Made by a program: the position numbers and the translations under genes. 64,000 bases of DNA from NCBI GenBank assembly GCA_034359265.1, contig CP136895.1, positions 6,636,501 to 6,700,500 on the forward strand, in the 5' to 3' direction. This stretch comes from Canna indica. Taxonomy: Eukaryota > Streptophyta > Magnoliopsida > Zingiberales > Cannaceae. Position 1 is the first letter of the stretch. Each line of letters starts with the position of its first letter. Of this stretch, positions 48,887 to 60,723 are shown piece after piece. The notes beneath the pieces were generated by a model that made no database searches, was not told the origin of the DNA, and saw nothing but the letters and a program-made list of their open reading frames with translations.

Positions 48887-49513
48887 ATGGCGATGAAGAG
48901 TCTGTGTGCTCCACCTGACATGGACATACCAGCAGCAGGAGGATATCATTGGACGAGTTTGATGAGACTTTGGCAGAGAATTAAACACGGAGGCGGAATT
49001 AGGGCGTTGACTGCTGCCAAACCGGGGAGCCAAGTGGAGTGCAACACGAAGGTCTTCCGGCCGCTCTGGCGCCGGCGCGCACGCGCGCCCGCCCTCGTCA
49101 ATAGCCGCGGCGTCATGCGCACGCGCCTGCTGCGGGCCCAGCAAACACGCCCCCGAGTCGCTCTTTTGCCGTCTTCTTCTTCTGCTTCGTCTTCTTCCCT
49201 ACGCAAGGAGGCAATATTTAGCTTCACCTGCACCCTTCTCGTCACCCAATCAACGAAGAGAGCAGATTGGGGGTCGGCCAAAAAGAATACTTTTGGTCTC
49301 CAAAAGGCGTGCAAACGGCAGCAAGAAGGAACGCTGCAGATCGATCTTGGCTTTGACCAAATTGTGCCGGCTTTGACAGAGAAGATATGCTTGTTTTTGT
49401 TGGTCTTGCTGCAGGCCGATGCAATTTACCTCAGACGAGAAGTGGTGATGCAAGGCTTGATTAATATATTATATATGAAACCACCTCGTTTGATTTTGCA
49501 CCGACTTAATTAG
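48887..49513 (+). CDS. Unrecognised open frame (doubtful gene)
   Basis: An open frame of 208 codons from ATG 48887 (MAMKSLCAPPDMDIPAAGG start) to a stop at 49511-49513. A TATATATATA box lies about 165 bases upstream. The middle is Arg/Ala/Ser-rich (GC-rich DNA 49050-49200), the rest is unremarkable, and no conserved motif was seen. A long frame also exists on the opposite strand, which weakens the case. It could be a lineage-specific gene, an exon of a longer gene, or chance. Confidence 0.2.
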   Translation: MAMKSLCAPPDMDIPAAGGYHWTSLMRLWQRIKHGGGIRALTAAKPGSQVECNTKVFRPLWRRRARAPALVNSRGVMRTRLLRAQQTRPRVALLPSSSSASSSSLRKEAIFSFTCTLLVTQSTKRADWGSAKKNTFGLQKACKRQQEGTLQIDLGFDQIVPALTEKICLFLLVLLQADAIYLRREVVMQGLINILYMKPPRLILHRLN

Positions 49514-52156
49514 TTTATTGATCAGTAGCTAGGGATGTATCTCTCACGTCAAATTATGAAGAATTAGATAGATGAAAATATATCGCTTGTTAGCATGCAT
49601 CATATTTTATGCCATGCACTCTCGGCGTTTCCTTGCTTGTCCTGTGTATACACATGCAACAGATACAATGTAACAATGGCAGAGATTCTAATGAATCTGA
49701 GTGATTAATTATTATATATCAAAAATATTTATTTATTTTTGTTTGTGTACGTTATGTGTGTGTGTCTCAAATGCGCTGTATTATTTTGTGAGGCGGCTAC
49801 CAGTTTTCTACTGTTCTCTAGTTTTGTATTGCCACTAAATTTATATCCTTTTACTATTTTCATGATTTTTAATTTCTTTAATGTAACTGTTTATGTGCTT
49901 GTGTTATCTTTTTTTTTCCTGTTGTTTTGTGTTTTGACATGTGTGCTTTTATTGGTTGAGTGCAAAATATAGAATTATTATATATCAATATTTTATGTAT
50001 TGCAAAATATAGAATTATTAACAATATATGCAAACACTAAATCTCCTATTATTTTATTACTTTTTAGAGAATGTTAAATCAAATCATATTAAAATCCTGG
50101 GGCATGCTTTTGCTTCAAGGGATAAAGGAACATAAATAACATAAAATTGAGTGGGCTGACTTTTACATGCGATAAACAATTTAAAAATTGACATTCTATA
50201 TAATTTTTGATCAAATTTTATAATATAAAAGGACAATTATTATCCATCCTTATCTCTTCTTCCACTTTCGTCCCCCGCTCATTCGTCTCCCTCGTTCTCA
50301 CTCTCCTCGTAGGATATCCGACCACGTACATGGTCAGCAGTCGCGGCCAACGTGTAGTCCCACGTCGTGATTTTGTCAACCCATCTTTCACATCCTGCAA
50401 TCATTTTTTGCACGAATGAGATTCTCATCTTCCTTGTAAGTCATCTGCAACATAAACAGAAATCATACGAGCAACATTGATATCAAGGCAATGTGTTTTG
50501 TCTTTGTCCTAATTAAATTATTGACTCCGTTGACGGGTTGTCCTAAGTTGTCGACATCTAGAGCGAGTTGTTTTTGTCCTTTATTGTTGACATATGGATG
50601 ATGTGTTCTCGGGTTGTCCCGAGTTGTTGAGTACATCTAAGGCGGAGTGTGTTATTTTTGTCTATTATTTATTGGCATATGAACGAGTAATTGTGCATGC
50701 AGATTATCTCGGATTGTCAACAAATAGACACATCTTTCGTCATACGAGCCGAGTATCAATGAGGATAATTTTATCCAAAAACTATTCTTTTGGCTAGATT
50801 TTATTAAGTTTATACGGAAGATCATTTTTTAAAATGCTTATCCCATATATAAAAGAATCACATAAAGAGTGCCCCTAAAATAAAAGTTAAATTTGTTTAC
50901 TTGGATTAGAAGATAATTAAACTTTAAATAGCTAGTACAAAATTGGTGTTACATTGAGTCTAGACGGGATAAATTATTATTATTATTTATTCTTATTTTA
51001 TCTTATCTAATTTAGTAAAATAAATGTGCCATTATATATACTTCATTTCAATTTTCTTTTCCCCTTTAAACACACCCTGTCATGGAGGCTATCACACATG
51101 CTAAAAGTCTCCTCGTGGGTCCTCCCATTAACCCGGCCCCTCAACACTGATGAATCTTGCAAAAATGATCATATAATGACATGGCTATGACCTGGCCTTG
51201 ATCAGATAAGCTGCACCTAAACATATATATCATAATTAAACGCCACCACACATCCATATCTTTTTATATGTCACCCGTTACGTTACGATGAAACCGGCCC
51301 ACGCTGGCATAACACATAATTAAGTTTTGTGGACATTGACATTTAGAAAAAAAACGACGCCGTGAACCGACTAGCCAATAAAATCATGTCCAGGAATTGA
51401 AATTAATGTTCTTAGTTTATATCGAGCTTCCACATTCATACTCCGATAAGCCATCCTCAAATAAAAGAATACTATACAGGTGGTGCAATAGGGATTTGAT
51501 GTAATTAATTAATGATCGAATTCATGAGCCCGAGTTCCACAGAATATTTTATACGTTGACTTGAATTTTTTTTTATTCAAGTACATTTATCCTATTTATA
51601 AGATTAATATTGACTTTGTTGATTAATTATTTAGTTCATATAGATTTGGCTCTTGGAGGTTTGTAATACCATCTTCCAAAAAGGTGGTTTATGTGCACAT
51701 TAGTAAATATATAATTTTTAATTTTTCCAGGTACAAAGATATATTAATTAACCCAATCGATCCGTACTAATGGTTTATAAACAAAATTCAAATTCTCTGC
51801 ATCAGATTCCACCTGATTCTTTTGGACTTTAGTCGTAATTAATTGCTAATTGCCACCGATCTGAATTAATTAAGAGAAGCCACGCTTGAAATAGGAGGCA
51901 AAAAGAATCATTGATCGGGTCGAACCAGCTGGACCGGTGGTCACGACGTGCGGTTCGACCACGAACGATAGATTTAATGTGGCGATTGGACTCGTTAAAA
52001 CTCACGGTTGACCAGCACAGGGTAGAATGGTCAGTACTCAGTACCGAATGAAAATACAACGATGTCGTAATTAATGGTGGATCATGATATCACATTGGAG
52101 AAGGAGAATACTAATAAAGCTTCTCGAGACAGAAATGAAATCACATTACCTGATAT
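49514..52156. other. Intergenic, no feature recognised
   Basis: AT-rich. Short open frames on both strands have no recognisable motifs. Confidence 0.4.
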
Positions 52157-53631
52157 GTCAAACCTAGGGTTGGCAATGGATCGAATACGGTGCAGATAGT
52201 GCATTATCCGCATCCGCATCCGCACCCCATATCCGCACATCCGTATCCGCACCATATCCGCCACGGATATGAATATGAATATCCATATCCGCACCGCATC
52301 CATATCCGCATCCGTATTAAAAATATTAAAATAATATATTTAATTTAAAAATCAATAAATATCATATTTATTGATCCAAAATAAGTATATAATATACTTT
52401 AAACTACTCAACCATAATTTATAATTTAACAACCATCAACCATAATATATACATTAAATCAAATTGAAACGAACAACATTAAGATACATAAATGATCTAA
52501 ATAGCAATCTAAAACTAGCTACAACATATTATAATCTGAATAATTACTAGCATCTAAAAAGCTACAATATAAATCACCATCAATTTATAATTTGAACAAA
52601 CCATAAGTCCATAATACTTCAAATCATCTGAGAAATCTAAAATTAGCTGCAACATAAATCAATTTAAAACAAGCTACGTTAAATCAGTCGTAATTTGAAA
52701 CAAGTTAACATCAAATCAACAACCATAATTTGAGTAGCCGTAAATCCCATAATATATAGCACATTAAAATGCTCTTTCAAAGTTCTCACACCAGGTTGTC
52801 TTCATTGTTCTTCAATCCTACAAATTAGAAACAAAACCCAAATATATAAGACATTAAAATGATACAATTCAACATAAATTATGTATGCAATTACCATTAT
52901 GTAGGATTCATTCATCCCTACACTGTCACCATCTTCTATTTCTTCAAACACTTTGGCAACATTTGAAGTAGAACCTATAAAAAAATAAATAAATGATATA
53001 AATGAACTAATCATAAAATGAATTAACCATAGTTCAGTCAATTACAATAGTCAATTAACCATAGCACATTAATAAGAATCATCAAAAACACACCCAAAAT
53101 ACTCACTACAACACATCGTTGGAATTCTGACGGCAGAGTATAAAGAAATTCTGACGTCGGAGGGAGTAAATATATGCATTATGACGGCAGTGAATCGGTC
53201 GAAAACGCGTGTCGAAAACCTTCCGCTTAATTTTAAATATTGACGTCTATCCTGGCGTAAATATTAAAATTTCGACGGCGTGTGCGGTCGAAACGAGACG
53301 TCAGTATCGAAGAAGATGACATTATGCTTAACATATTGACGTCTAAACAGGCGTCAATAAGCCAAGCATATTGACGCCTGCACAAGCGTCAATATGCCAA
53401 GCATATTGACGCCTGCACAGGCGTCAATATGCTAATTAACCATTTTTTTTCGTTTTTAAATAAATTTTACTCCTAATCAATAATTAATATAATAATTAGC
53501 GAATTAATTTAAAATTAACCAAATTATCATCAAAATTCAGTAATTAATCAACTTTATTTAATTAGAACAGTGATACAAAATTTAATTAAAACAGTACTCA
53601 GTAATTTTATTTACAAATAAAATTAAATAAT

Positions 53632-55587
53632 TTAATCTTCATTGTCGTCCATATCCTCGTCGTCTTCTTGATCTTCGTCGTCTTCTTGGTCTTCCTCGTC
53701 GTCTTCTCTATATGGATCAGCATCTCTATCTGTACATTTATATCAATTATAAGCATATAAATTTTAATATTATTAATTAAAATATTCAGTATGACAATAT
53801 ATAAATTACTTACAGTTTAAAAATGGATCTTTACTTGTACCTTCTCCGAGATTAGCCGGTGGTATTTCGTGAGGAAGACTTTCAGGAACATACAATCGAT
53901 CCTGTTAAAAAACATATTTAATTAATTACAATGCTAAAAATATCAACTACAAATAAATTAAATAAATACATACATAATCAATTGGCGAGGAAAACATATT
54001 AGCTTGATTAATAATTGGATTTAGTCCCTGTGACGATGAATTATTAAATTGTTGTTGAAACCACATCTGCTCCATTTTGTTCAGTCTTTGCTGAACCTCC
54101 CTCATCTCAGCATCATGTTTTTGCTGCATTTCTTTCATTGCAGCCTCTTGTTGCCGCCGAAGCTCGTCATATGTTGCATCGTGGGAAGATGCAACAGAAG
54201 ATTGTCGATGACGTTCATAAGATCGTCCTTTAGTGCTCCAACCTGATAACATTGCATATGCTGGAAAATCATTAATGGTCCACATTAAAGCTGCACGCAG
54301 AGTAAATTGTTCGCCGGAGATACTATCAAATGCTGTTACTCCGCTCCACAATAGCTTCAATTCTGAAATGAGAGGTTGTAAGTACACATCAATGTCATTT
54401 CCTGGTCCCTTAGCGCCTGGAATTAACATTGATAACATGATTGAAGATCTCTTCATACATGCCCACGGTTCCATATTATAAGGTATCAATACAACAGGCC
54501 AAGTGCTATAAGTTGTGCTCATTGATCGAAATGGATTAAATCCATCACTTGCAAGACCCAATCTAACATTACGTGAATCAACAGCGAAGTCTGGATATCT
54601 TCTGTCAAAAGCTTGCCAAGCTTCTGCATCAGCAGGATGTCGTATGATTCCATCTTTGGTGCGTCTTTCAGAATGCCATCTCATCGAGCTTGCTGTCTTC
54701 GATGACATATATAAACGAGTCAGTCTTGGAATAAGTGGAAAATATCGTAACACTTTTGCAGGTTTTTTTTTCCGTTCTAACTGACTTGTTGATTCATCAT
54801 TAGTTGAAGAGGAAGTCCATCGAGACAATCCACAAATGTTGCATGTTGATGCTTCCGCAGTTTCATCCATGTATAAAATGCAATCATTTGGACAAGCATG
54901 TATCTTTTGATAGAATAAACCCAAATCTTTCACATATTTTTTTGCTTGATAACACGTTGATGGAAGTGTATTGCCTTCTGGAAAAGTTTCTTTCAACAAT
55001 TCTAACAACATTGAGAACGACTTTCCAGACCAACCATTAAGAACCTTTATATGATATAATTGAATGATAAATGATGCTTTACTGTATTTTACACAATTTG
55101 GATACAGAGGAACATCAAGATCATCCATCATAGAATGTTGGGAAGATTCTTGTGGCGGTTCGAATGCATTTGGAGCTTCATCAAGATTAACATTTGATGT
55201 TTCATCATTGACATCAATTGGTGTTTCATCATTGACATCAATTGGTGTTTCATCATTGACATTAATTGGTGTTTCATCATTATGAGAATGTAGTTGATGG
55301 GATGCTTCAGCTCTGTCTGATATATCAAGTTGTGTTTCTGTTGTCGGATATAAAGGTTCACCATGGTAATACCAAATGGTATATCTCGGTAAAATTCCAT
55401 TCCATATCAAGTGTCTTTCAACATCTTCTGGTTTATGATATTTCCTATTGATGCATTTTTTGCACGGACAATTCATTGTGCCAAATTCAGTGTCCAATCC
55501 ATTATCAATTGCGAACTGCATAAAATTTTTCAGTCCTCTCGCATAGGCTTTAGATGATTGAGGTGCTGACATCCAAGTTTTATCCAT
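53632..55587 (-). CDS. CACTA transposase-type gene, internally shortened (TNP2 half plus coiled coil)
   Basis: Three exons (55587-53974, 53901-53814, 53729-53632) with GT-AG introns join in frame to 1800 bases, 599 residues, without stops. Residues 1-77 are the transposase-associated domain (CPCKKC, HKPEDVERHLIWNGI). Residues 104-131 are four DETPI-type octapeptide repeats. Residues about 160-280 form the linker before TNP2 (GWSGKSFSMLLELLKE, CPNDCILYMDE, CNICGLSRW). Residues 285-454 are the first half of TNP2 (LASDGFNPF, WPVVLIPYNMEPW, AYAMLSGWSTKG). The usual continuation is absent; the frame passes directly to a coiled coil at about 474-515 and a very acidic C-terminus from exons 2-3 (EDDEEDQEDDEDQEDDED). 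Probably no catalytic activity, but it could still bind DNA or the ends (inference). Confidence 0.8.
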
Positions 55588-56179
55588 CTTTGACTACATT
55601 TGTGAATTTCAATGTTATTATAAAGGGTATAGTCATATAGGTGAGTTGGTCCTATCCCATTCAGCAACACATTATTAATATCGCACTTATAATCTCATTT
55701 AATCACAACAAGTCATTGAAAATTTCGGCAGCATCTCTTTTTAGTTCTCCAAGTACGCAAAACTTCTGAAGCGTACCGGAGAACAAAAGAGATGCAACCG
55801 ATATTTCATTGACATGTGTGATAAAATGAAATTAAATTTGCGATATTAATAATTGTGTTGCTAAACTGTCCAATAAGGGACAATTCAAGATTTATTATTT
55901 GAAAAATATAAATTTTATTGATATTATTTAGTAAAATATTAAGTAGAATACGTATTTCTCCGTATCGAAATAAGTATTCAACTTAATATTACAACTAAAT
56001 TTTATCAATAAAATTTATAAAATCAAAAAATATTTCTCGAACGGGTCTAAGCTCTGGGTAGAAAATTATAAAAATATCAAATTGAGAAGTTTAAATAAAA
56101 AGTTCATTGTTGGAAGCAAGAAATTTAGTCCATCAAGATAAGATTAATGAATTCTAAATTTAATTATTCTAATTATTTA

Positions 56180-57135
56180 TATACTCTAATATAAGTTTAA
56201 ATAATAATAATAATAATATTATTTAGTAATATATTTAATAAGCATAAAAATATAGTATTTATAATAATAATAATAATTAGTAATAATTATAATATTAATT
56301 AGCAATATTAAATAATAATAATAATATAGTATTTATAATAATAACAGTAATAATAATAATATTAATTAGTGATAATAATTAAATAATAATAATAATATTA
56401 TTAATAATTCAGTTATACTAATAATAATAATATTATTATTATTAATTAGTGATAATAATTATTAATAATAATAATATAGTATTTATAATAATAAATATTA
56501 ATAATAATAATATAGTATTTATAATAATAAATATTAATAATAATAATAATAATAACAATAATAATAATAATAATAACAGTAATAATAACAATAATAATAA
56601 TAATAACAGTAATAATAATAATATTAATTAGTGATAATAATTAAATAATAATATTATTATTATTAATTCAGTTATACTAATAATAATAATAATAATAACA
56701 ACAATAATAATAATATTATTAAGTAGTGATAATAATTAATTAATAATAATAATATAGTATTTCTAATAATATCAGTAATAATAATAATAATATAGTATTT
56801 ATAATAAATAATAAAAATAATAATTAGTGATCATAATTAAATAATAATAATAATATTATTAATTCAGTTATACTAATATTAATAATAATAACAACAATAA
56901 TGATAATAATAATAATTAGTGATATTAATTAAATAATAATAATAATATAGTATTTATAATAATAACAGTAATAATAATAATAAATAATAACAATAATAAT
57001 AATAATAATAATAATAATAATTAATTAGTTGTATTAATAATAATAACAACAGTAATAATAATAATAATATTATTATTATTAATTAGTGATAATAATTACA
57101 TAATAATAATAATAATAATAATAATAATATAGTAT
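56180..57135. repeat. Compound (AAT)n microsatellite, about 0.95 kb
   Basis: Nearly uninterrupted ATA/AAT/ATT trinucleotides with occasional AAC or CAGT variants and higher-order blocks such as TATAGTATTTATAATAATAA and TTAATTAGTGATAATAATTA repeated several times. It lies in the leader of the CACTA element. Confidence 0.95.
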
Positions 57136-57529
57136 TTATTAATTAGTAACTATATAATCTAACTAAAGATAGCAATAATTCTAATTAAAGATAGCAGTAA
57201 TAATATAACATGATAGCATAGTTAGCAGTAATATCTAAAGCATAATATTTAAATTAACATGCATAATATTTAAATTAATATCTAAAGCAGTAACATGCAT
57301 AATATAACATGATAAAGCAATAAAGCATGATAGCATATTTTAAAAAAAATTAAACAAGATAACTGATCTTAAATCTTAAATTTATACTAACTTGAGAATA
57401 AGAGCCGGATCTCGAGTTGATTCGAAGAGCAAAATTTACAGCCGCCGGTTGCTTCGTCGAGATGAACAGAAAAAAATATATATATTAGTTAATTACGGAT
57501 TCGTCGACGTAAGAAAAAAAAAAAAAAAG

Positions 57530-58018
57530 ATAACCACCAGCAGCGACGGAAGAAAAAAAAAAAAAAAAAAAAAAAAACCAACAGCATCGACGGAAGAAGG
57601 AAGAAGAAAGAAAGAAAGAAAAAAAAATCAACAGCGTCGACGGAAGAAGAAAGAAGAAAAGAAAGGAAAAAAAAAAAAACCAACAGCGTCGACGGAGGAA
57701 GAAAGAAGAAAGAAAAAAAAAAAAAAAAAACAATCAACAGCATCGACGGAAGAAGAAAGAAGAAAAGAAAGAAAGAAAAAAAAAAAAACAACAGCGTCGA
57801 CGGAGGAAGAAAGAAGAAAGAAAAAAAAAATAAAAAAAAAAATAAACCAACAGCATCGACGGAAGAAGAAAGAAGAAAGAAAGAAAAAAAATAAAAATTA
57901 AACCAACAGCATCGACGGAAGAAGAAAGAAGAAAAAAAAAAAAATAATAATTAAACCAACAGCATCGACGGAAGAAGAAAGAAGAAAAGAAAAAAAAAAA
58001 AAAAACAGCAGCGACGGA
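57530..58018. repeat. A/G-rich minisatellite, about 8-9 units of ~55 bp
   Basis: Each unit has AACAGCATCGACGGAAGAAG followed by AAGAAGAAAGAAA and an A tract of varying length. The plus strand happens to stay open (TASTEEERRKKKK repeats), but the CACTA gene runs on the other strand and I regard this as non-coding leader. Confidence 0.9.
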
Positions 58019-59886
58019 ATAAGAAATCGGACGGAAGAAATTACCTGATACGACTGAAGAAATCGATCCGCAGCGAGACGAAGGAAGAAGAAGAAGTTGG
58101 CGCGCGATAGGAACAAATTTAGGCGGTGAAGGTAAAATTTATAGGTAAATTTTATATTTTTTTATTTAAGGAACTGTAGCAATATTTGAATAAATTATAT
58201 ATATATATAAAATTTCGTACGGTCGGCAGCTGAAATGAAATTTCAGCTGCTTACCGTACGCTCACGGGTTGAAATTTTTCAACCCGTGATACTTGCTTCG
58301 ACGACCGCGCGTTCGCGCGGGAAAAAATTTCGACGCCACCTGCGTCGAAATGGTGGCGTCGAAAAATTTCGACGCCACGTGCGTCGAAATGTTGGCGTCG
58401 AAAAATTTCGACGCCACCTGCGTCGAAACGCTGGCGTCGAAATTTTTCGACGCTGCCTTTTCGACCAAATAACGCCATATTTCTCGTTTTACCTATCGAC
58501 GTCTAATATAGACGTCGATATTTTTAAACTTTTTCGCATCCGCCCTTGAACATTTCGACGCTTCTTCGGACGTCAAAAAATAAACGTCGTTATTTCCAAA
58601 TTTTCTTGTTGTGACTAAAAGCTAAGTATATTATTCAATTTCTTTTAAGACAGTAGCAAGACATTTCATTGTCATTACTGAGTATTTAGATAATTTCTAA
58701 CCAGTTTCCCCGTACCTTAGATTAATGAATACCATATGATTTCTGAATGAACATATGAGTTTCTGGTGTTACATTTACCTAAGAAAGTTGAAATGCAAAA
58801 TTGAGACATAGAACATTTTTGGATAAACATGTAATATATCTTTCCAGAAGCATGCTGCATAAGTTTAGATCATTGCATCAGTTGGTTAAAAATGAAACTT
58901 CTGATGTTTAAAACCATTTCCACCAACTAGACAATAAGTGATCCATAATAATTCTAGTGGCATTATTTATTTGATTATTAGCATATTATATGTTTAGATA
59001 AGAATTAAGATGATGAAACTTTTTGCAGCCTCCCCCATGACATTTAATAATTAACATATATATATAGCAAATTGTTTCTTACCGGAGAAACTAGCTTGCT
59101 TTTTCATAAAATTGTAAGTTGAAGAGTAGTATTATGCTATCAGTTCATTGACCATGTTCCTATGTTTATTGTCAATTGATGATGGATCATTGCCAAAGTC
59201 AGCTGGTCACCAATTGATGTTAGCGAACTAGCGGCTGATGATTGCCTAGCATCATTGAGGATCAGAAGTCATTTCTTGTCCCTTGACAGATGATAATTTA
59301 TCATCAATTTTTCGTTGGTTAGCTAGTAGTCTAACTAGTCATAGAAAAGGTCTTAATCCACTAGTTGCAAATGATTTATGGGATTTTATGGATATGAAAG
59401 TAATAAAGTACTGATTATACAGTTGAAAAGAATACAACGAAATTAATAGATTACTAACTTATATCCCTATTAATGCTAAAAGACAACTTTGTCTACTAAT
59501 TCTGCATGCATTTAAAAAATAATCAGTATTTACTTCAGTTTTTCCTACTTAAGAACTATACTGATTTCTAAACTCTAGAATGACTAGAAAAAAGTTTCTT
59601 GCAATCAAATGATTTGAAGCATCAAATGAACTAATCATAAAATGAATTAAAAGAACAAATAAACTAACTATATATACCTTCTTCTTTAAACATACTTGAT
59701 AACCAATTTTGAGTACAAGTTAATGTTTCCACAGTTTCTGGATGAAAGCTACTACGTTGTGGGCTCACCAATCGTCCACCGGTACTTAGAGCTCGAATTT
59801 GAATCTAATAAAATTATTCAGATATTACTTGAATTGATTTAAGATTAAATCAAGACTAATTTCAGTCATCTATAGATTAAACAAGC

Positions 59887-60060
59887 ATAAATGTCTACAA
59901 GTGCTGAAAAATCAGAATTAGGGCTGAAGAATCAGAATATAGATTAATCAAGACTTAAAAATAAATGTCTACAAGTGCTGAAAAATTGGAATTAGGGCTG
60001 AAGAATCAGAATATAGATTAATCAAGACTTAAAAATAAATGTCTACAAGTGCTGAAGAAT
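59887..60060. repeat. 74-bp tandem repeat, 2.4 units
   Basis: Units begin ATAAATGTCTACAAGTGCTG at 59887, 59961 and 60036 and are nearly identical. They are located upstream of the retained hAT transposase exon. Confidence 0.9.
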
Positions 60061-60448
60061 AAATTAATTGTAACACTGATGAATCAAAATAAATGTCTAC
60101 ACTGATGAATCATATATAGATTAATCAAGACTAATTATTGTAACACTGATGAATCGAGACTAATAAATGTCACTTGCGGCTGCTGGACTGTGTGCAAACT
60201 GCACAGAAGCGAGAAGCCGGCATGTGCTGCGGCGATAAGAGAGACGTCGACGTGTGCTGCGGGCGACCGACTGCGTGCAGAGAAGAGCGGCGGGCTGTGT
60301 GCAGAGAAGGGAGATTAGGAGAAGAGAGACATCGGCGTTGTGTGCAGAGAAGAGAAGAGAGAGATTAGGAGAAGAGTGACGCGCTCACCGCCGGCCACCG
60401 AGATTGGCTGACGAACTCGTGTTGCGGCTGTCGGCTGCGTGCAGAGAA

Positions 60449-60723
60449 GGGAGACGCCGAGTTATCGAGTGATGCATTGATGCGGCTGTCGATCGCCGAC
60501 TACTCGTGTCTTCGTGAGGAAAGGGCGGGCGAATGGGCGGCGCCGAGTCGCCGAGTGATGCGCTAATGCGGTTGCCGATCGCCGAGACGCCGACTTCTCT
60601 TGTCTTCGTGAGGAAAGGGGCGGGCGAATGGGCGACGCCGAGTCGCCGAGTGATGCGCTGATGCGGCTGCCGATCGCCGAGACGCCGATTGCTGGTGTCT
60701 TCGTGAGGAAAGGGGCGGGCGAA
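60449..60723. repeat. 93-bp tandem repeat, 3 units, in hAT leader
   Basis: Three GC-rich units (about 60449-60537, 60539-60630, 60631-60723) share CCGAGTGATGCGCTGATGCG, then GATCGCCGAGACGCCGA and GTCTTCGTGAGGAAAGG. The 17-base core GATCGCCGAGACGCCGA is exact at 60577-60593 and 60672-60688, and recurs in a different hAT element at 61983-61999. Confidence 0.85.

Larger units (their letters stand above)
53104..58613 (-). mobile_element. CACTA (En/Spm) transposon, 5.5 kb, complete ends
   Basis: The left terminus CACTACAACACATCGTTGG and the right terminus (reverse complement CACAACAAGAAAATTTGG) are flanked by the 3-bp duplication ACT (53101-53103 and 58614-58616). Subterminal regions carry many copies of GACGCC/GGCGTC words (53240-53430 and 58300-58580) in direct and inverted arrangement, as CACTA elements use for transposase binding. 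One spliced gene lies on the minus strand. A 3-kb leader between the right end and the gene holds a 1-kb AAT array and an A/G-rich minisatellite. Confidence 0.92.
52890..59804 (-). pseudogene. hAT transposase, last exons only
   Basis: The exon at 59804-59678 (minus strand) encodes RALSTGGRLVSPQRSS, then HPETVETLTCTQNWLSSMFKEEG. This is the conserved C-terminal dimerisation end of plant hAT transposases (RICESLEEPER/Ac type). It ends in a good GTATAT donor. An acceptor at 52975 joins in frame to STSNVAKVFEEIEDGDSVGMNES, an acidic tail; that exon ends near 52890 at a GTAATT donor or reads on to a stop at 52802. The intron between is 6.7 kb because the CACTA element is inserted in it. Upstream catalytic exons are absent. 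Confidence 0.65.

Noticed and set aside
55193..55290. Short tandem repeats considered as a CRISPR-like array
   Set aside because: They are 24-base coding repeats (DETPI octapeptides) within the CACTA transposase gene, without spacers.
57392..57901. Lys/Glu-rich 169-codon frame with TASTEEERRKKKK repeats
   Set aside because: It is the translation of an A/G-rich minisatellite on the strand opposite to the CACTA gene.
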